From assembly GCA_022750055.1 (NCBI GenBank), contig JAKIWL010000001.1:186001-250000 (forward strand): DNA of 64,000 bases, in the 5' to 3' direction. The number at the start of each line of letters is the position of its first letter. Position 1 is the first letter of the stretch. A program made the translations under genes and the position numbers. The DNA comes from Thermoplasmata archaeon. Its GTDB lineage: Archaea > Thermoplasmatota > Thermoplasmata > Lutacidiplasmatales > UBA184. The notes beneath the pieces were generated by a model, which saw nothing but the letters and a program-made list of their open reading frames with translations, ran no database searches and was not told the DNA's origin. This document shows, in pieces, positions 61,494 through 64,000 of this stretch.

Positions 61494-61503
61494 TACTACT
61501 TAT
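61494..61503. promoter_or_regulatory. Shared core promoter between HxlR and VOC genes
   Basis: The string tactacttat lies 27-36 bases before the HxlR ATG on the plus strand and 33-42 bases before the VOC TTG on the minus strand. HxlR binding here could regulate both directions. Confidence 0.5.
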
Positions 61504-61529
61504 GGTGAACCGGGACCTGAAGGATACCG

Positions 61530-61946
61530 ATGCGCGCGCGGTTCGAGCCGGGTAAGGCCGCCCCCGTGCCCCTCCCCTCCCTGCTCTACCAGAACGATCC
61601 GATCCGTCAGAGCGTGCAGAGTCTCGGAAGAAAATGGGCGCTCCTACTCGTTCGGGACATCGCCTTCCTGAAGCTATCCCGGTTCGTCGAATTTCGAAGG
61701 AACAATCCGGGTCTTTCACCGAGGGTCTTATCCCGCCGACTCCGGGAGCTAGAGCGCGAGGGAATTCTCCGGCGGGAGAAGACGGGAAAGGCAGTCCACT
61801 ATCGATTGACGAGCCGTGGGGAGGACGCGGGGCTCATCCTGCTCGCATTCCTTCGCTATGGCCTCAAGAATCGATCCAAGCCCGAACCAGTTGGGCTCCC
61901 TGCGAAGGGTTCGTCGCCTGCTCATCCTTCGAGAGGGTCGGCCTGA
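61530..61946 (+). CDS. HxlR-family transcriptional regulator
   Basis: This 138-residue winged-helix protein has the HxlR pattern: QSLGRKWALLLVRDIAFLKLSRFVEF-type opening, then LSPRVLSRRLRELEREGILR as the recognition region and KAVHYRLTSRGEDAGL. It has no metal-binding or ligand domain of its own. HxlR proteins often sense reactive aldehydes, quinones or redox change and control divergent detoxification genes, which fits the VOC/SnoaL-like operon opposite. Confidence 0.9.
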   Translation: MRARFEPGKAAPVPLPSLLYQNDPIRQSVQSLGRKWALLLVRDIAFLKLSRFVEFRRNNPGLSPRVLSRRLRELEREGILRREKTGKAVHYRLTSRGEDAGLILLAFLRYGLKNRSKPEPVGLPAKGSSPAHPSRGSA

Positions 61947-62120
61947 CGGGATCCCGGGGAGGGAATCGCGGTAGGTTCGTGCTCGAATCGCACGACTGAA
62001 TCGTACCCAGGGGCGGGCGACCCCCGATTCGGTCCACGAGAGGCCAGCCGCGAGCGGAGACCGACTCAATCCTGCGCGGCCGCTACTGCGGAATCGTAGT
62101 CTATATACTACTATGGACCA

Positions 62121-62127
62121 TACTTAA
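62121..62127 (+). promoter_or_regulatory. TATA-like element of the small membrane protein
   Basis: The string tacttaa lies 22-28 bases before the ATG at 62149. The short inverted repeat tatgg-a-ccata (about 62112-62122) overlaps its upstream edge and may be a regulator site. Confidence 0.5.
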
Positions 62128-62148
62128 TGTGACGAGCTAGGTCACCGC

Positions 62149-62559
62149 ATGCTTTCTCACCTGCCCAGGGGTTCTCTTCGGGTTCTGAAGGGGCTCGGCG
62201 CCTTCGCCTTGGCTGATTTGATCACTGGGATGGCCGCGTTCTCCGTCATCATTCTTTCGAGCTTCTGGTTCTTTTCCATTGGCTGGCTGACCCTCACCCA
62301 AGAGTACGCGGCTCGAGGGGTGACGTTCGGGAGCCCCGCCCAATCCGGCCTCGCGTGGATCGGGGTCCTCGTGGCGCTCCCGTTGGTCGCGCCAACCCTC
62401 TATCTCGCCCTCAGGGCGTATCGGCTTCCGTACTCGCTGTTCCGTTCGATCACCACCGGCCTCGATCACCAGGTAGGGGCCGGTCACCCCCCGACCCCCT
62501 CGATCGGATCCCGACTTCGGCGTCGTTGGGCGACGCTTCGTCGACCCCGGTTGCCCTGA
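62149..62559 (+). CDS. Hypothetical small membrane protein
   Basis: This 136-residue protein has two or three membrane helices (about 18-48 and 68-90) and an Arg-rich C-terminal tail. No family is recognised. It lies between the HxlR regulator and a convergent ABC exporter. The AT-rich promoter region just upstream supports a real, separately expressed gene. Confidence 0.7.
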   Translation: MLSHLPRGSLRVLKGLGAFALADLITGMAAFSVIILSSFWFFSIGWLTLTQEYAARGVTFGSPAQSGLAWIGVLVALPLVAPTLYLALRAYRLPYSLFRSITTGLDHQVGAGHPPTPSIGSRLRRRWATLRRPRLP

Positions 62560-62646
62560 ACCGACCCGCCCCGGGTACTGACGGTAGCCGCAAGACGGGC
62601 GACGGGACGCGGGAAGCCGGCGCGGTCGGTCTACGTTACCGAGGAT

Positions 62647-63498
62647 TCATTCAAGGGGGCGAAGCGCTCGGCGCACGAGAGCCAAGGCGATCCCGATCAG
62701 GACGGCGCTCCAAGCGAGCAGGCCGAGCAAGTAGACTGCCGGCGAGTACGGGTACGCGGAGGATCCGAAGAACGTCTCCCGGAGGACATTCACCGCGAGG
62801 GAGACGGGGTTGTACTGGGAGATGTTCTGCAGCCATGGGGGCATCGAACCCCATGGGTAGAGGGCGTCGGAGGTAAGGAGGACCGGTAGGTTTAGGACGT
62901 TCACCGCAGCGAAATAGGTCTGGGGGACGTCGATGAGGACGCCAAAGGTCAGGAACAGGGTCGCGAACATCAGGGTCAGAAGGACGATCGCGAGCACGAC
63001 GTAGATCACGCCCACGACCCCGACCGACTGGGTGACCTGGAGTCCCTTCAGCCCGGGTACGTGGTCGAAGAGGACCGCGAGCCCGAGCACGAAGAACGCG
63101 AGCGCGATCGGTTGGGTCGACCCGGCGACCAGTCGGGAGCCAAATACCGCCGCGCTGGGAGCGGGGGTGCCCCGGGTTCGCTTGAACACACCGAACAGCT
63201 TGTCGAAGATGACGTTCGCGCCAAGGAACAGCGTCGCCGTGACGGCGACGAAGCCGACCATCCCGGCGGAGAAGTAGGAGTAGTAGTTCGGAGCGCCCCG
63301 GAAGTAGGAATGCAGGATGTCCTGGATGACCCCGGGCGGCGTTCCGACCGGCAGGTACTGGGCCGGGTTGATGTTGAACCCCTGGCCGAACAGGAGCAGA
63401 TACAGGAGCGGAAGCAACAACGAGGTGAAGATCGCCTGAGGATTCCGACGGAGCTTGATGAACTCCCGCCGCGTCAGGGCGAGGAACTCCCGCAGCAT
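62647..63498 (-). CDS. ABC-2 type transporter permease
   Basis: This 283-residue protein has six membrane helices. It starts with the cytoplasmic helix FLALTRREFIKLRRNPQ and a helix IFTSLLLPLLYLLLFGQGF. The GVFKRTRGTPAPSAAVFGSR cytoplasmic segment and SDALYPWGSMPPWLQNISQYNP before the last helix are typical of DrrB-like exporters. Its ATG shares one base with the stop of the ATPase gene. The exported substrate is unknown. Confidence 0.9.
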   Translation of the reverse strand: MLREFLALTRREFIKLRRNPQAIFTSLLLPLLYLLLFGQGFNINPAQYLPVGTPPGVIQDILHSYFRGAPNYYSYFSAGMVGFVAVTATLFLGANVIFDKLFGVFKRTRGTPAPSAAVFGSRLVAGSTQPIALAFFVLGLAVLFDHVPGLKGLQVTQSVGVVGVIYVVLAIVLLTLMFATLFLTFGVLIDVPQTYFAAVNVLNLPVLLTSDALYPWGSMPPWLQNISQYNPVSLAVNVLRETFFGSSAYPYSPAVYLLGLLAWSAVLIGIALALVRRALRPLE

Positions 63499-64000
63499 CA
63501 GCGCCTCCCGCGCAGATTCTGTTGAACGCGTTGGATCATGACCGCCCGGTCGGTGGCCGTGGGACCTTCCTCTTCACGATACTCGCGGCCGGTGAACTCG
63601 AGGAAGACCTCGTCCAGGCTCGGACGCTTGACGATGACCCCGGTGACCCCGACGCCGGCCTTGGAGACCGCCTCGACGGCTAGGGGCACGAACGTCTCTC
63701 CGCTCGCGCACTTTACGCGGTAGGAGGCATCCTTCTTCTGCAGCGAGTTCACGCCGGGAAGGGCGTGCAGAACCCCGGTCATGTCCGGGTTCTCGGTCGC
63801 GGTCTTGATCGTGACGATGTCGCCGCCGAGACGGTCCTTCAGCTCGGTGGGGGTTCCCGTCGCGACGATCTTCCCATGGTCGATGATCGCGATGCGCTCG
63901 CACAACGTGTCGGCCTCGTCGAGGTAGTGGGTCGTGACGAAGACGGTGGTCCCGTTCTCTTGGCGGATCTTCTGGATGAACTCCCAGAACCCGGCTCTTC
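63498..64000 (-). CDS. ABC transporter ATP-binding protein, C-terminal part (runs off the window)
   Basis: About 166 residues of an ABC-2 exporter ATPase are present. The right edge of the window cuts the gene before the Walker A, signature and Walker B motifs. Visible features are the switch region VFVTTHYLDEADTLCERIAI and the accessory C-terminal domain ending in RPSLDEVFLEFTGREYREE, the usual end of drug-type exporters. The frame continues without interruption to position 64000. It forms a pair with the ABC-2 permease downstream. Confidence 0.9.
   Translation of the reverse strand, partial: RAGFWEFIQKIRQENGTTVFVTTHYLDEADTLCERIAIIDHGKIVATGTPTELKDRLGGDIVTIKTATENPDMTGVLHALPGVNSLQKKDASYRVKCASGETFVPLAVEAVSKAGVGVTGVIVKRPSLDEVFLEFTGREYREEEGPTATDRAVMIQRVQQNLRGRR

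Overview
The window looks like a GC-rich archaeal chromosome segment. The evidence is ribosomal protein L40e, a KEOPS Pcc1-like subunit, archease, archaeal-type TrmI, a geranylgeranyl reductase paired with a ferredoxin, archaeal-type pilins, and many genes with a TATA-like element 23-35 bases before the start codon and little or no leader. A member of the Thermoplasmatota fits this gene mix (fused ETF beta/alpha, MetF-like protein, MoxR/DUF58 cluster), but that placement is an inference. Many neighbouring genes are coupled by 4-base ATGA or GTGA overlaps.

Region 1 (1-36935) is mostly housekeeping. It holds GTP cyclohydrolase II, a YHS mini-protein with a P1B copper ATPase, Hsp20, a MetF-like protein, a glycogen-debranching-like glycosidase, an ABC exporter with a flavin reductase, thioredoxin reductase, ferredoxin plus geranylgeranyl reductase, DUF1028, Pcc1, a fused electron transfer flavoprotein, a CPBP protease, a bactofilin-like protein, IleRS, AMMECR1, L40e, a GT2 glycosyltransferase and archease. 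It ends with a serine-biosynthesis pair, a MoxR/DUF58/DUF4129 membrane cluster, TrmI and a cation/proton antiporter.

Region 2 (about 36940-56180) is accessory in character. It begins at a tRNA-Gly(GCC), followed by a compact arsenic operon: a 24-residue Cys-rich peptide, thioredoxin-type ArsC and an aquaporin, behind a promoter with palindromes. Next come a secreted protein, a DUF1059-like small protein and an AbrB-PhoU regulator. These sit beside a type IV pilus-like assembly locus (AAA ATPase, KaiC-like ATPase, pilin, two TadB/TadC-like membrane proteins, secretion ATPase). That locus ends in a pilin whose body is a PstS-like phosphate-binding protein. A large beta-helix surface protein follows. 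The parts suggest a cell-surface, pilus-assembled solute-capture system, possibly for phosphate. This is the most interesting part of the window.

Region 3 (56180-64000) holds a MacB/FtsX-like ABC exporter, DUF2461, an HxlR regulator divergent from a VOC/SnoaL-like pair, and the start of another ABC-2 exporter whose ATPase runs off the right edge. No CRISPR array, insertion sequence or rRNA was seen.
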